Assembly (NCBI GenBank): GCA_012515075.1 | Contig: JAAYZC010000046.1 | Location: forward strand, 1 to 64,000 | Length of the DNA: 64,000 nt | Reading direction: 5' to 3' | DNA from: Thermoplasmatales archaeon | GTDB taxonomy: Archaea > Thermoplasmatota > Thermoplasmata > Methanomassiliicoccales > Methanomethylophilaceae | Part shown: positions 10,501 to 18,976 of the stretch, one piece after another | How the letters are laid out: each line of letters opens with the position of its first letter | How positions within the stretch are numbered: position 1 is the first letter of the stretch | The notes under the pieces: generated by a model | Database searches by the model: none | Told to the model about the DNA's origin: nothing | The model's input: the letters and a program-made list of their open reading frames with translations, nothing else | Position numbers and translations under genes: made by a program

Positions 10501-11279
10501 AAGGTGACCTCCCCGTACTCCTCAAGTATGCAGTTCGGGAGCGGCCGGTTGGACCCCCCGAACTTTATGTACGCCAGTACAAGGGTGCCGTTGTAGAGGG
10601 CATCCCTGGAATCGTCCCTGGTCACGTATATCCTCTGAGAATCCTTCTCGAGCTTCACCGGGAAGAGCGCCAGAGGGGCCCTTATATCGAAATCCCCCTC
10701 AGCCATCCTGCCCTCGACGAACGGGTAGGCCACGTAGAGGTCGTACTGCCCTTTCTCCCTCTGGTCCCTGTTGACCTCCCTCATTATCCCGGAGAGGTGG
10801 GTGAACATCCTGCCCTCCTCCTTCCCCTTGGACGCATCGCAGAGCTCCATCGGGCGCTTCCTTCCGAATATCAGCCCCTCGCGGTCGAAGCCCTCGACAG
10901 ACATCATGTCGAAGGTGTTCTTCCGCATTATGCGGGGCTGGAAGAGAAGACGGTTGCCGCGGCTTATGTTGATCAGCTTCTTCTCCAGCTCCCTGAGTGT
11001 GTCCGCGGACCTCCTGTCTATGGAGGAGCCGTTGGAGCGGGACCTCGAATGATCCTTGGTTACCTCCAGGAACGCCGGGCCGTGGTTCCTGAGGAAGCCG
11101 GGCCCCAGGCCGACGATCGCACCGAAGTCCTCGATCTTCGTAGGCACCGTCCTGCTTATCTCGTAGAGCGCCTCGTCAGAGCAGATCTCGGGCAGGCGGC
11201 CGTTCTTGTACGCATTCTCCTCCCTCAGCCTCTCCCTCAGCCTGTAAAGTTCGATGTAAAGTTCTCCCTCTTCTCCCAT
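7533..11279 (-). CDS. HRDC-like / DUF4011 / SF1 (Upf1-like) helicase with C-terminal Vsr/MTES_1575-like endonuclease; putative defence protein
   Basis: N-term LRERLREENAYKNGRLPEICSDEALYEISRTVPTKIEDFGAIVGLGPGFLRNHGPAFLEV (HRDC-like); LEKKLINISRGNRLLFQPRI (DUF4011-like); Walker A VVQGPPGTGKSQ; Walker B LLIFDEASQ; GDHKQLRPSS; C-term IDLAVVHEGRYVLGIECDGRLYRMSSNSRERDYHRQKYLESRGWRIHRVWTPWLW. Confidence 0.88.
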   Translation of the reverse strand: MGEEGELYIELYRLRERLREENAYKNGRLPEICSDEALYEISRTVPTKIEDFGAIVGLGPGFLRNHGPAFLEVTKDHSRSRSNGSSIDRRSADTLRELEKKLINISRGNRLLFQPRIMRKNTFDMMSVEGFDREGLIFGRKRPMELCDASKGKEEGRMFTHLSGIMREVNRDQREKGQYDLYVAYPFVEGRMAEGDFDIRAPLALFPVKLEKDSQRIYVTRDDSRDALYNGTLVLAYIKFGGSNRPLPNCILEEYGEVTFWSDMLEFYAEQGISVSGEEGEPVPFVNYTQDTFPKHNAGELRTVQCMVLGKYPTYSSSIQRDIDGLISKKEINGILSDLIADLDDTDFFSETPEPLSQEEIRDRGMSASEGELVYINSLNSAQENVITAINKGDKLVVQGPPGTGKSQVITGLITSAIDGGKTVLMVSEKKTALDVVYSRLGNLSRYALLIDDVANKDLFYDQLERMFATAGVSGPISDLTPLSVGIDNDVTVLDRIAEGMYAPGPFGIEPYRLYSMDRRVDLSDKTNFDAYKAVKDSVPPALIRLDYTSVCNLHERYSDRGLITNLAGYRELASEVPWMQMMRADLTDYNIGQMKADLLDLEDQMVSWNSKGFLSRLFTKGKVQREATAMLNRYFENYGQRLVDTVLEDPRSVFEGLDRYDDFASKATVYRRLTKEEKLYGEGLVDLNRRMPGDYSETNRLIRDHIISERLREFDSAHRSLVQQIRDFDSVIADMDTKICRKREMTRDRVENILRENLRYITESKRKGDIIRIVESKRRWSLNKFINRYGFELFKGVKIWLLTPEVVSEILPLEMGLFDLLIFDEASQMYVEKGVPSIYRAKKVVVAGDHKQLRPSSLGSGRIEYDEDGAEEELMLPAALEEESLLDLARARYDSILLNFHYRSRYEELIAFSNYAFYKGRLYVSPNTVRPERPPIEVVRTDGLWENKSNRAEAEEVVSIIRRFFEDRRGGETIGIITFNISQRDLINDVLDEECAKDPDLARMVNEESNRYENGEDIGLFIKNIESVQGDERDVIVFSLGYAKNSDGRLMQRFGWLNNRGGENRLNVAISRARRKIFIVTSFDPEELRVEESKNEGPRILKKYLQYAKAVSDGDKGLEQSILESFGGRMPGGAEASAGEDPTAERVYNILTERGYTVERDVGIGGYRIDLAVVHEGRYVLGIECDGRLYRMSSNSRERDYHRQKYLESRGWRIHRVWTPWLWRNEEEEMGRITEAIEKAIYLGKPK

Positions 11280-11380
11280 CGGACTCCGATGGTCTTACTG
11301 GGTTATATATCTGATAACGCGCCGCCTGCCGGGATCGGGGAGGGGGATGTTCTAATAACCCCGCCGACGATACCGGGTCC

Positions 11381-11773
11381 ATGTTGGAAATCGGTTTGAG
11401 GCGGGAGGGCGTATGGAAGGTGTCAGAGGGACTGACCGCCGCCTCGATGAAGAGCGGCATGCTGGAGGTCTTCGCCACTCCCGCCGTGGTCGCATTCGTG
11501 GAGGAGACCGCCGCGGACTGCGTGGCGCCTTTCCTCCGGGAGGGCCAGAGCACCGTGGGCACCGTCGTGAACATATCGCATTCCGCTCCCACGCCGGCGG
11601 GCGCAGAGGTCCGTTGCACCGTGGAGCTCACCGAGGTGGACCGCAGGAGGCTCGTGTTCAGGGCCACCGTCACGGATCCCTTCGGAGTGATAGCGTCGGG
11701 GGTCCACGAGCGTTTCGTGGTGGACAACGACAAGTTCATGGAGAAGGTGGAGGAGAAGAGAAGGTCGCTCTGA
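11381..11773 (+). CDS. Thioesterase family (hot-dog, FlK-like) protein
   Basis: MLEVFATPAVVAFVEETAADCVAPFLREGQSTVGTVVNISHSAPTPAG. Confidence 0.82.
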   Translation: MLEIGLRREGVWKVSEGLTAASMKSGMLEVFATPAVVAFVEETAADCVAPFLREGQSTVGTVVNISHSAPTPAGAEVRCTVELTEVDRRRLVFRATVTDPFGVIASGVHERFVVDNDKFMEKVEEKRRSL

Positions 11774-11781
11774 GTTCAGGC

Positions 11782-13179
11782 TCACCTGTCCCTGACCGCC
11801 GCGGACATCACCACGGCGACGGCGCTCATCACCGTTCCCGCCAGCATGGCCGCGCGGAAGCCGTTCATGAAGCTCTCCGGGTCCAGGTCTCCCGGGGGTA
11901 TTCCGCTGGAACCCGCCGCGGCTGTGAACATCGCGGCGAACAGGGCGGTACCCATGGCGCACGCCAGGTAAACGGCGAAAGACGACATCGCGGAAGCCGT
12001 TCCACGGAAATCCGCCTTCGTGGTCTCCACTACGCGGCTGGCGGCCGCCCCGCCCGATATCGCCCAGGACATCCCGATCATGACCAGGGATGCCACCGTG
12101 GCGACCGTCCCCGTCTCCTCGCTGACCAGGAACATCACCAGCAGGGAGGCGGTCAGGGCGGCGAAAGACACAATGCAGAAAGATCTTCTCTGGGTGCGGT
12201 CGGACCATCTTCCGATGGGAACGCACAGCACAAGGGTTATCACGGGGGGTATCAGAAGGTACAGGCCGCTGACTGCGGAATCGAACCCAAGCTCCACGTC
12301 CATGAAGAAGGGCATGAGGTAGGCATACCCCGTATAGGCCATGTTGAAAAGGAAGAACGACAGCAGCACGATGTCGAACTTCCAGGATCCGAACATGCCG
12401 AGGTCCAGAATCGGTCTCGCAGACTTCCTCTCCGTCAGGATGAAGGCCGCAGCAGAGACGGCGCAGAAGACGGAGCAGAGCAGGATGACGGGGTTGTCTG
12501 AGCCCATGTAGGAGGAACGTTCCAGAGCGAAAACGCCCGTGACTATGCACGTGAACAGTAAAAACGCGCCGGCCATGTCGAGACTCTCGCCCTTCCTCCA
12601 TCCGGCATCCTCGGGTACGGCCCTGGTCGATAGAAGGATCCCTGCGATTCCCAAAGGTATGTTGACAAGGAAGATCCAGTGCCAGGACAGATATTGCGTC
12701 AGAAACCCTCCGAGCGCGGGTCCAAGGGCGTACCCCACCGACCATCCCAGAGTGATTATGCCGAAGCCGAGCCCCAGCCTGTTGGTCGGCAGGAACTTCA
12801 CGCACATTATGGGGGCCGCCGCGGCCAGCATGGACGCGCCCACCCCCTGGAGCACCCTCGCGGCTATCAGCATGTCCAAGGAGGAGGATATCCCGCAGAG
12901 CAAAGATGCGAAGGTGAAGACCCCGAGACCCAGCACGAAAACCCTTTTGACCGCCCCCCTGTACGCCATCTTACCGAAGACCAGCAGCAGTGCGGCCATC
13001 ATCATGAAGTAGGACACGGTGACCCAGGAGGCTGTGCCTGCATCGGTGCCCAGCGACTGGGCTATGGTCGGCAGGGCCACAATCACCGCGGAGCCGTCGA
13101 TGCCGTCCATGGCCACGGCGATACCCATGACGAACAGCATGAGGGAGATGCCTGTTCCCTCCCTTCGAACCGACTGCAT
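11782..13179 (-). CDS. MFS transporter, EmrB/QacA-like drug:H+ antiporter
   Basis: Multiple TM helices, DGIDGSAVIVALPTIAQSLG, ALGPALGGFLTQYLSWHWIFLVNIPLGI. Confidence 0.9.
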   Translation of the reverse strand: MQSVRREGTGISLMLFVMGIAVAMDGIDGSAVIVALPTIAQSLGTDAGTASWVTVSYFMMMAALLLVFGKMAYRGAVKRVFVLGLGVFTFASLLCGISSSLDMLIAARVLQGVGASMLAAAAPIMCVKFLPTNRLGLGFGIITLGWSVGYALGPALGGFLTQYLSWHWIFLVNIPLGIAGILLSTRAVPEDAGWRKGESLDMAGAFLLFTCIVTGVFALERSSYMGSDNPVILLCSVFCAVSAAAFILTERKSARPILDLGMFGSWKFDIVLLSFFLFNMAYTGYAYLMPFFMDVELGFDSAVSGLYLLIPPVITLVLCVPIGRWSDRTQRRSFCIVSFAALTASLLVMFLVSEETGTVATVASLVMIGMSWAISGGAAASRVVETTKADFRGTASAMSSFAVYLACAMGTALFAAMFTAAAGSSGIPPGDLDPESFMNGFRAAMLAGTVMSAVAVVMSAAVRDR

Positions 13180-13219
13180 GCAAGGTCATAGGATGTGGGG
13201 GTTATTTTCGGTTGACGGT

Positions 13220-14497
13220 TCATACCATGCCCGATACCAGGGAGGGGATTATGAGACAGCCCGTCAGGCAGGTGCGGTCCGTCCCTGCGGCCGAAGGCAC
13301 GAGACCGACCGTCACGGATGCCGCAAGCACCGCGACCCCCAGTTGGCCGGTCAGCAGGACCGTCAGCGCGAGCAGGGCGATAAGCACCGCGAGGCTGGTT
13401 CTGCGGGGATCTGCACGGTTCGCCATGTCGCAGAAGACCCTTCCGAAGGCCAGGGTCGCGGCGTAACCGAGCACGGAAGCCACCGCCACGCCCAGGAGAA
13501 GCAGCAGGAAAGTCGGGGAGCAGAAGCCACCCAGGCCCTCTCCGATGATATCCCCTGCCACCACCATCACCCCGGATCTGCCGCTCCCGGACACCGAGAG
13601 TGTCACCAGCGTGAAGACGGCCGAGGCGGTTCCGATCGAAGCGACCATGGATATGAACCTCTCCGGGCGCTCCTCCGGCATGGCCATGCCCGACAGGACG
13701 GCCCCCGTGGTGGCCGTTATGCCGGGGAACCACCCCACCAGGCACCCGGTGATGGAACCTTTGATCCCGGGCCAGGCGTCGACGGGGCATATTCCGGTAT
13801 CGGTCTGGGGCGGAACCGCACCGCCCGCTGCAGAACCGAGCAGCATGGGGACACCGAAAAGCCCGGTGAGCAGGGGGAAAAGCAGATTGCCGTCACCCAG
13901 GGGGACGGCGGTGGGCCCGGCCCACATGCAGACGACCCCGAGCAGGCCCGACAGCGCCATGCAGGCGGAGGACCAGACGATCCCCCGGACGTTATCCTCC
14001 CTGAGAACGATAAGACAGGACACGATGATCAGGACCGCCAACGTGAGGGAGTCCAGGTATTCTCCTGCACCGTCCATCAGAACGTATTGCAGCGGGACGG
14101 CGAACACCAGCGCGGAGACGGCACCGACCGCGCTGCCGGCCGCCGAGGCCCTCACCGCCGCCGCGCCTCTGCCCGAATGCAGGAGCCTGTGGCCCGGGGT
14201 CATGCTGACGATCTCATCCGGGCCGGGAGCCCCGAGGAAGACCGAAGGTACGAAGTCGACGAAGGAATGGGCGATCCCTGCGGAAACGACGCAGGCCGCC
14301 ACGGCCGCCGGGACGGTTCCGTCGGGCAGAAGAGGGGAGAGGCCGGCGGCCATCGACGGGTACGAGACCAGCATCAGGGATGCCAGCGTGTTCACGTGTA
14401 TCCCTGGCAGTATGCCGGTGACTATGCCCATCAGCGAACCGGCCGCGCTCATCAGGATGACTGGTACTACGATCTCCGGCCCCACGTCCGAATCCAC
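13220..14497 (-). CDS. TctA-like (tripartite tricarboxylate transporter/COG1784) integral membrane protein
   Basis: GSLMGIVTGILPGIHVNTLA, SFVDFVPSVFLGAPGPDEIVSMTPGHRLL, many TM segments. Confidence 0.75.
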   Translation of the reverse strand: MDSDVGPEIVVPVILMSAAGSLMGIVTGILPGIHVNTLASLMLVSYPSMAAGLSPLLPDGTVPAAVAACVVSAGIAHSFVDFVPSVFLGAPGPDEIVSMTPGHRLLHSGRGAAAVRASAAGSAVGAVSALVFAVPLQYVLMDGAGEYLDSLTLAVLIIVSCLIVLREDNVRGIVWSSACMALSGLLGVVCMWAGPTAVPLGDGNLLFPLLTGLFGVPMLLGSAAGGAVPPQTDTGICPVDAWPGIKGSITGCLVGWFPGITATTGAVLSGMAMPEERPERFISMVASIGTASAVFTLVTLSVSGSGRSGVMVVAGDIIGEGLGGFCSPTFLLLLLGVAVASVLGYAATLAFGRVFCDMANRADPRRTSLAVLIALLALTVLLTGQLGVAVLAASVTVGLVPSAAGTDRTCLTGCLIIPSLVSGMV

Positions 14498-14540
14498 CGC
14501 GGGCGGGGGGATAAAGGCGGGAAGATACAGTTACGCTAAA

Positions 14541-15101
14541 TCACTCCCGATAAACAGGCCTCCCGTCCACCATCTCGACCGCCAGGAGGGATTTGATCCT
14601 GACTCCCAACTCGGTCTCTATATCGGCCTTGGACCGGGTCTTTTCGAAGACCACGATGACGTCGACTATCTCCGCCCCGATGACTCTCTTGAGCGCGTCT
14701 ATCAGGGCCCTCATGGTCCCCCCCGTGCTCAGAACATCGTCCACCACGACGACGCGGTCCCCTTTACTCACACCGTTTATGTACATCTTGGATCTGGAGT
14801 ATCCTGTGTGCTGGGATATGTGCACCTCCCCCGGCAGGCCGTACCTCTTCTTCCTTATCACGTTGTAAGGTATGCCCAGCTCCAGGGACAGCGGGACGGC
14901 CAGAGGTATCCCCATGGCCTCCGGGGCGAGTATGCAGTCGCAATCGAAATCCCCCACGGCCAATATCCCGTCAAGGATCTCTCTCAGAAGCGCGGGGTCC
15001 ATTAAAGGTATCCCGTCGGTGACAGGGTGCACGAAGTACTGGTACTCGCCAATGCTGACAACCGGGCATTCATTCAGGCTTTTCTTAAGTCTCTCGTACA
15101 T
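14541..15101 (-). CDS. hpt: Hypoxanthine/adenine phosphoribosyltransferase (archaeal Hpt type)
   Basis: VVVVDDVLSTGGTMRALI PRPP motif, LAPEAMGIPLAVPLSLELGIPYNVIRKK. Confidence 0.9.
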   Translation of the reverse strand: MYERLKKSLNECPVVSIGEYQYFVHPVTDGIPLMDPALLREILDGILAVGDFDCDCILAPEAMGIPLAVPLSLELGIPYNVIRKKRYGLPGEVHISQHTGYSRSKMYINGVSKGDRVVVVDDVLSTGGTMRALIDALKRVIGAEIVDVIVVFEKTRSKADIETELGVRIKSLLAVEMVDGRPVYRE

Positions 15102-15110
15102 ATCATCATC

Positions 15111-16745
15111 TCAGTCTGCGAACAGGTCCGCGAATCCGAACCTGGACGAGTCGAAGAGCCCCCGGTCGCTAAGCTTGAGGGCGGGGACGACCAGGAGGCA
15201 TTGGAAGCTCAGCGTCATGAACGGGGCCCTCAGCCGTCCGCCCATGCTCCTCACCAGCTCCGTCAGCCTGTCCTCGGCCGCGGAGACCGTCTCGGCCTTC
15301 TCTGTGCTCATCAGCCCGGCCACCGGGAGGGGGAGTCTCTCCTCCCGGATCCCGTCCGTGGCGTAATGCCCTCCCTCCGCCGACACTGCGTTGATGGCCT
15401 TGGAGACGAGCTCGTAGGATGTCCCCACAGCCACTATGTTGTGGGAATCATGGGCCACAGTGGAGGATATCGCACCCTCGTCGAAGCCGAATCCGCGCAC
15501 GAAGGCGATCGCGGGCCGGCTTCTGGCATATCTGCTGGCAACGGCCATCACCAGGACGTCCCTCTCGATGTCCGGCTGCACAACGCCCCCCTCGACGGCA
15601 AGCGATATCAGGTGCCCGGAGCTGAGTATCTGTCCGTCGTGCACCTCGATCACGCGGACCTTGGCGGAGTCCCCTCCGTGCTTGATCTCCAATTCCCCGG
15701 GTACGGTGTCGTATCCGACGATTCCGGTCTCGCAGGAGAGGGGCTCCGCTTCGAACAGTGCCCTACCGCCTTCAGCGACAAGCTTCCCGTCGATGTACAC
15801 CTCTCTGACCCGGAAGCCCTCCAGGTCCTCCACGATGACCATGTCGGCGGGGGTGTTCACGGAGAGGTACCCTCCCCCGAGCCTGTAATGCTGGGAAGGC
15901 CAGAGCGTGGCGGCCTTCACGGCGCGCAAAGGGTCTATACCCAGGGACACGGCCTTGCTCAGGAGCCTGTCCATGTATCCGTGCCTGAGACAGTCCGAAG
16001 CGTGCATGTCGTCGGTGGAGAAGAAGAACACATGCTCCTTGGCCACGGGAGCCAGGGCCTCCATGTTCCTGCACGCGGACCCTTCCCTGACCTGTATGCA
16101 CATGCCCTTCTCGGCCTTCTCGCGGGCCTCGGCCTCGGTGGTACACTCGTGATCCGTGGTTATCCCGGCCTCCATGTACCTGTCCAGGTCCTCGCCTCTG
16201 AGTCCTGGGGCATGCCCGTCCACGGGTTTGCCGTGCCTTCTCGCCACCTCTATCTTGGCAATGACGTCCGGGTCCCGGCGGATGACACCCGGGTAGTTCA
16301 TCACCTCCGCCAGGCCGTATATCTCGCTCCTGCCCATTAGGTACTCTACATCCTTCACGCCGAGCTCCGCTCCCGACGTCTCGAACTCCGTGGCGGGGAC
16401 GCAGGAGGGGGCCATGAATCTGAACTTCAGAGGGACGGACGCGGCATCCCTGATCATGAACTCCACGCCCTTCACGCCCATGACGTTTGCTATCTCATGG
16501 GGGTCGGCCACGGCGGACACCACGCCGCGTGGCACGGCGGCCTCCGCGAAACGGGAAGGGACGAGCATGGAGGATTCCACATGGACGTGGGAATCCACCA
16601 GGCCCGGAAGCACATATCCCGTGCAGGGGCCCGGGATCCTCTCCAGCCCCACGATTACACCGTTAACGGAGGTTATCCTCGCGGGGTAGACGGAGTCCCG
16701 GAGAACATCTACCAGATTCCCTTCCACCACCACCGGCAGATCCAT
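15111..16745 (-). CDS. ade: Adenine deaminase
   Basis: LPGLVDSHVHVESSMLVPSRFAEAAVPRGVVSAVADPHEIANVMG, DGHAPGLRGEDLDRYMEAGITTDHE. Confidence 0.95.
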   Translation of the reverse strand: MDLPVVVEGNLVDVLRDSVYPARITSVNGVIVGLERIPGPCTGYVLPGLVDSHVHVESSMLVPSRFAEAAVPRGVVSAVADPHEIANVMGVKGVEFMIRDAASVPLKFRFMAPSCVPATEFETSGAELGVKDVEYLMGRSEIYGLAEVMNYPGVIRRDPDVIAKIEVARRHGKPVDGHAPGLRGEDLDRYMEAGITTDHECTTEAEAREKAEKGMCIQVREGSACRNMEALAPVAKEHVFFFSTDDMHASDCLRHGYMDRLLSKAVSLGIDPLRAVKAATLWPSQHYRLGGGYLSVNTPADMVIVEDLEGFRVREVYIDGKLVAEGGRALFEAEPLSCETGIVGYDTVPGELEIKHGGDSAKVRVIEVHDGQILSSGHLISLAVEGGVVQPDIERDVLVMAVASRYARSRPAIAFVRGFGFDEGAISSTVAHDSHNIVAVGTSYELVSKAINAVSAEGGHYATDGIREERLPLPVAGLMSTEKAETVSAAEDRLTELVRSMGGRLRAPFMTLSFQCLLVVPALKLSDRGLFDSSRFGFADLFAD

Positions 16746-16838
16746 GGATCGAGATTACTGTATCAGGTTATCTATTTTGGTACGTGCGGGTTTTGGGTAT
16801 ATTTTATAAGCGTCTTGTCCGATGACGGCGCGATTTAA

Positions 16839-17903
16839 ATGGATGTAGAGCAGAGAATGGCCCTGGTCAACCGCAACGCAGAGGAACTGGTGACGGAGGA
16901 GGAGCTCAGGAAGGTCCTCTCCGAGAAATCCGAACCCAAGGCGTATATCGGTTTCGAGCCCTCGGGGCTCGTTCATCTGGGCTGGGTCCTGGTCGCCTCC
17001 AAGATAAAGGACCTGGCCGATGCGGGATTCAAGGTCATAGTTTTCTGGGCGGATTGGCATGCCTACATCAACGACAAGCTGGGAGGCAACATAGAGGACA
17101 TCCGGGCCTGCGCCAGGTACATGGAGGACTGCTTCACGGCCCTGGGCGTTCCCAGAGACAGGGTCGAGTACAAGTACGCCAGCGAGATGCTCGACGACGC
17201 CAGCTACTGGGAGACGGTAATAAAAGTGGCGAAGGTCACCTCCCTGTCCAGGGTCAAGAGGGCGATGACTATAATGGGCCGTTCGGAGGACGAGGCGGAG
17301 GTGGATTCTTCGAAGCTGTTCTACCCGATACTCCAGGCCGCGGACATCTTCTTCCTCGGCGTCGATGTTTCCTACGCGGGCATGGATCAGAGGAGGGCAA
17401 ACATGCTCGCCAGGGACGCCGCCGAGAAACTGGGTTGGACCAAGCCGATCGCCCTTCACACGCCGCTGCTCCCCGGCCTCTCAGGGGGGGACAGAATGGA
17501 CCCCGCCGCCTCGAAGATGTCCAAGAGCAATCCGGACAGCAGCGTCAGGATCCACGATTCACCCGACGAAATCAGGAGGAAGATGGGCAAGGCGTTCTGC
17601 CCTCCCGGTTCAGAGGATGCCGAGGTGAACCCGGTTCTGATGCTTTGCAGGTACGTCGTGTTCCCCCGTGCGGGGAGGATAGACATAGGCCGCCCGGAGA
17701 AGTTCGGAGGGCCGGTCTCCTTCGGATCTTACGAGGAGCTGCAGGAGACGTACTTCGCCGGGAAGCTGCACCCGATGGATCTCAAGAAGGGGGCCGCCGA
17801 GGGACTCATAAAGTCCCTTGAACCGGCCAGGGCGTATTTCGAGGAGCACCCCGGGAACTACGAGAGGTTCCTGGAGGTTCTCAGGGGATTAGGGAAGGTC
17901 TGA
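16839..17903 (+). CDS. tyrS: Tyrosyl-tRNA synthetase
   Basis: YIGFEPSGLVHLGW (HIGH-like), KMSKSNPDSSVRIHD (KMSKS). Confidence 0.92.
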   Translation: MDVEQRMALVNRNAEELVTEEELRKVLSEKSEPKAYIGFEPSGLVHLGWVLVASKIKDLADAGFKVIVFWADWHAYINDKLGGNIEDIRACARYMEDCFTALGVPRDRVEYKYASEMLDDASYWETVIKVAKVTSLSRVKRAMTIMGRSEDEAEVDSSKLFYPILQAADIFFLGVDVSYAGMDQRRANMLARDAAEKLGWTKPIALHTPLLPGLSGGDRMDPAASKMSKSNPDSSVRIHDSPDEIRRKMGKAFCPPGSEDAEVNPVLMLCRYVVFPRAGRIDIGRPEKFGGPVSFGSYEELQETYFAGKLHPMDLKKGAAEGLIKSLEPARAYFEEHPGNYERFLEVLRGLGKV

Positions 17904-18863
17904 GGACTGCATGGATGCCTTGATCCTCCTCATCTCGTCCATGGTGCGCCGCATGCACATGTGCAGCATGGCCTCCACATCTCCGGTGCCAGAGATCCCG
18001 GCGGCACCCCCGTGACCGCCACCGTCGGACATTGTCTCGGCCCCGATATCCTTCAGTATGTCTCCCAGGTGTATCCCTCTGCGCACCATCTCCTGGGTGG
18101 CCCTGGCGCTCAGTCTGAAGCAGTCCTCCCTCTGGCTCCCCACGAATACCACGTCGGCCCCGGCGGACATTATCGCCCTGCAGGACGAGGCCTCGAAGCT
18201 GCCTCCGCAGGAAGTGGCCACAATCATATCTCCCACGCGGTCGAACTTCGATCTCTCTATGGCCTTCATGACTGCCACGCGCTCGCTCATGCTCATGGGC
18301 GCGCGGGTGAGGTCCATGGCCTCGTCCATCTGCACGCCGCCGATCTCCAGCACGTCGGCGAACGCGCGGAGGAGCCGGGGGTCGGCGAACTGGAAGTGCC
18401 CGCTGTCGGTCAGCATCCCCCCCAGGAGGGCCATGCAAACGTCACGGGGTATCGGCACGCCGCACTCCCTGGCCATGTCCAGAACTATCTCCACGCAGGA
18501 GACCCTGGTGTCGTCGCAGAGAATATGCATGCCTGTCCACTTGCCGGTGGGGATGTGGTGGTCTATCACAACGCTCCCCTCGGGGAGTGACGCGCATCCG
18601 GGTCCGAACTGCTCCGGTGATGAGGTGTCCACGGCCACCGCCAGCTCGTAATCGGAAGGGTCGTACTCGTCTAGTATGTCGGCCCCCAGCTTCTCCGCCA
18701 CCATCTTCGCCACGCGGTCCACTCCCCCCGGGGCGCATATGTCCGCCGGAGGGAAGAGCCTGCAGACGGCGTAAGCTGAACCAACAGCATCCATGTCCGC
18801 GTTCCCGTGGACGAGGATTATCTTCTTCCTGTCCTTCAGCATCTCGCCGGTCTCTCTCAGCAT
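17889..18863 (-). CDS. DHH-family phosphoesterase (NrnA/RecJ-like)
   Basis: LVHGNADMDAVGSAYA, VVIDHHIPTG, GGGHGGAAG. Confidence 0.88.
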   Translation of the reverse strand: MLRETGEMLKDRKKIILVHGNADMDAVGSAYAVCRLFPPADICAPGGVDRVAKMVAEKLGADILDEYDPSDYELAVAVDTSSPEQFGPGCASLPEGSVVIDHHIPTGKWTGMHILCDDTRVSCVEIVLDMARECGVPIPRDVCMALLGGMLTDSGHFQFADPRLLRAFADVLEIGGVQMDEAMDLTRAPMSMSERVAVMKAIERSKFDRVGDMIVATSCGGSFEASSCRAIMSAGADVVFVGSQREDCFRLSARATQEMVRRGIHLGDILKDIGAETMSDGGGHGGAAGISGTGDVEAMLHMCMRRTMDEMRRIKASMQSSDLP

Positions 18864-18935
18864 GCAACCGCCATGGAGGTTCCGTATTTTGTTGTTTCGC
18901 GCCGAAGGCAGGTTAACGGTCAGCCTTAAACGGAG

Positions 18936-18965
18936 ATAAGAAAAAAGTAAGGGGGCAGAGCCCCC
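18936..18965 (-). terminator. Intrinsic-terminator-like hairpin plus T-tract downstream of the ABC permease
   Basis: On minus strand GGGGGC-TCT-GCCCCC followed by TTACTTTTTTCTT. Confidence 0.65.
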
Positions 18966-18976
18966 GTTTCATCGAC

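Noticed and set aside
12679-14539. Overlapping plus-strand ORFs (170 aa, 506 aa) opposite the MFS and TctA-like genes
   Set aside because: Glycine/arginine/histidine-rich antisense translations with no domains.
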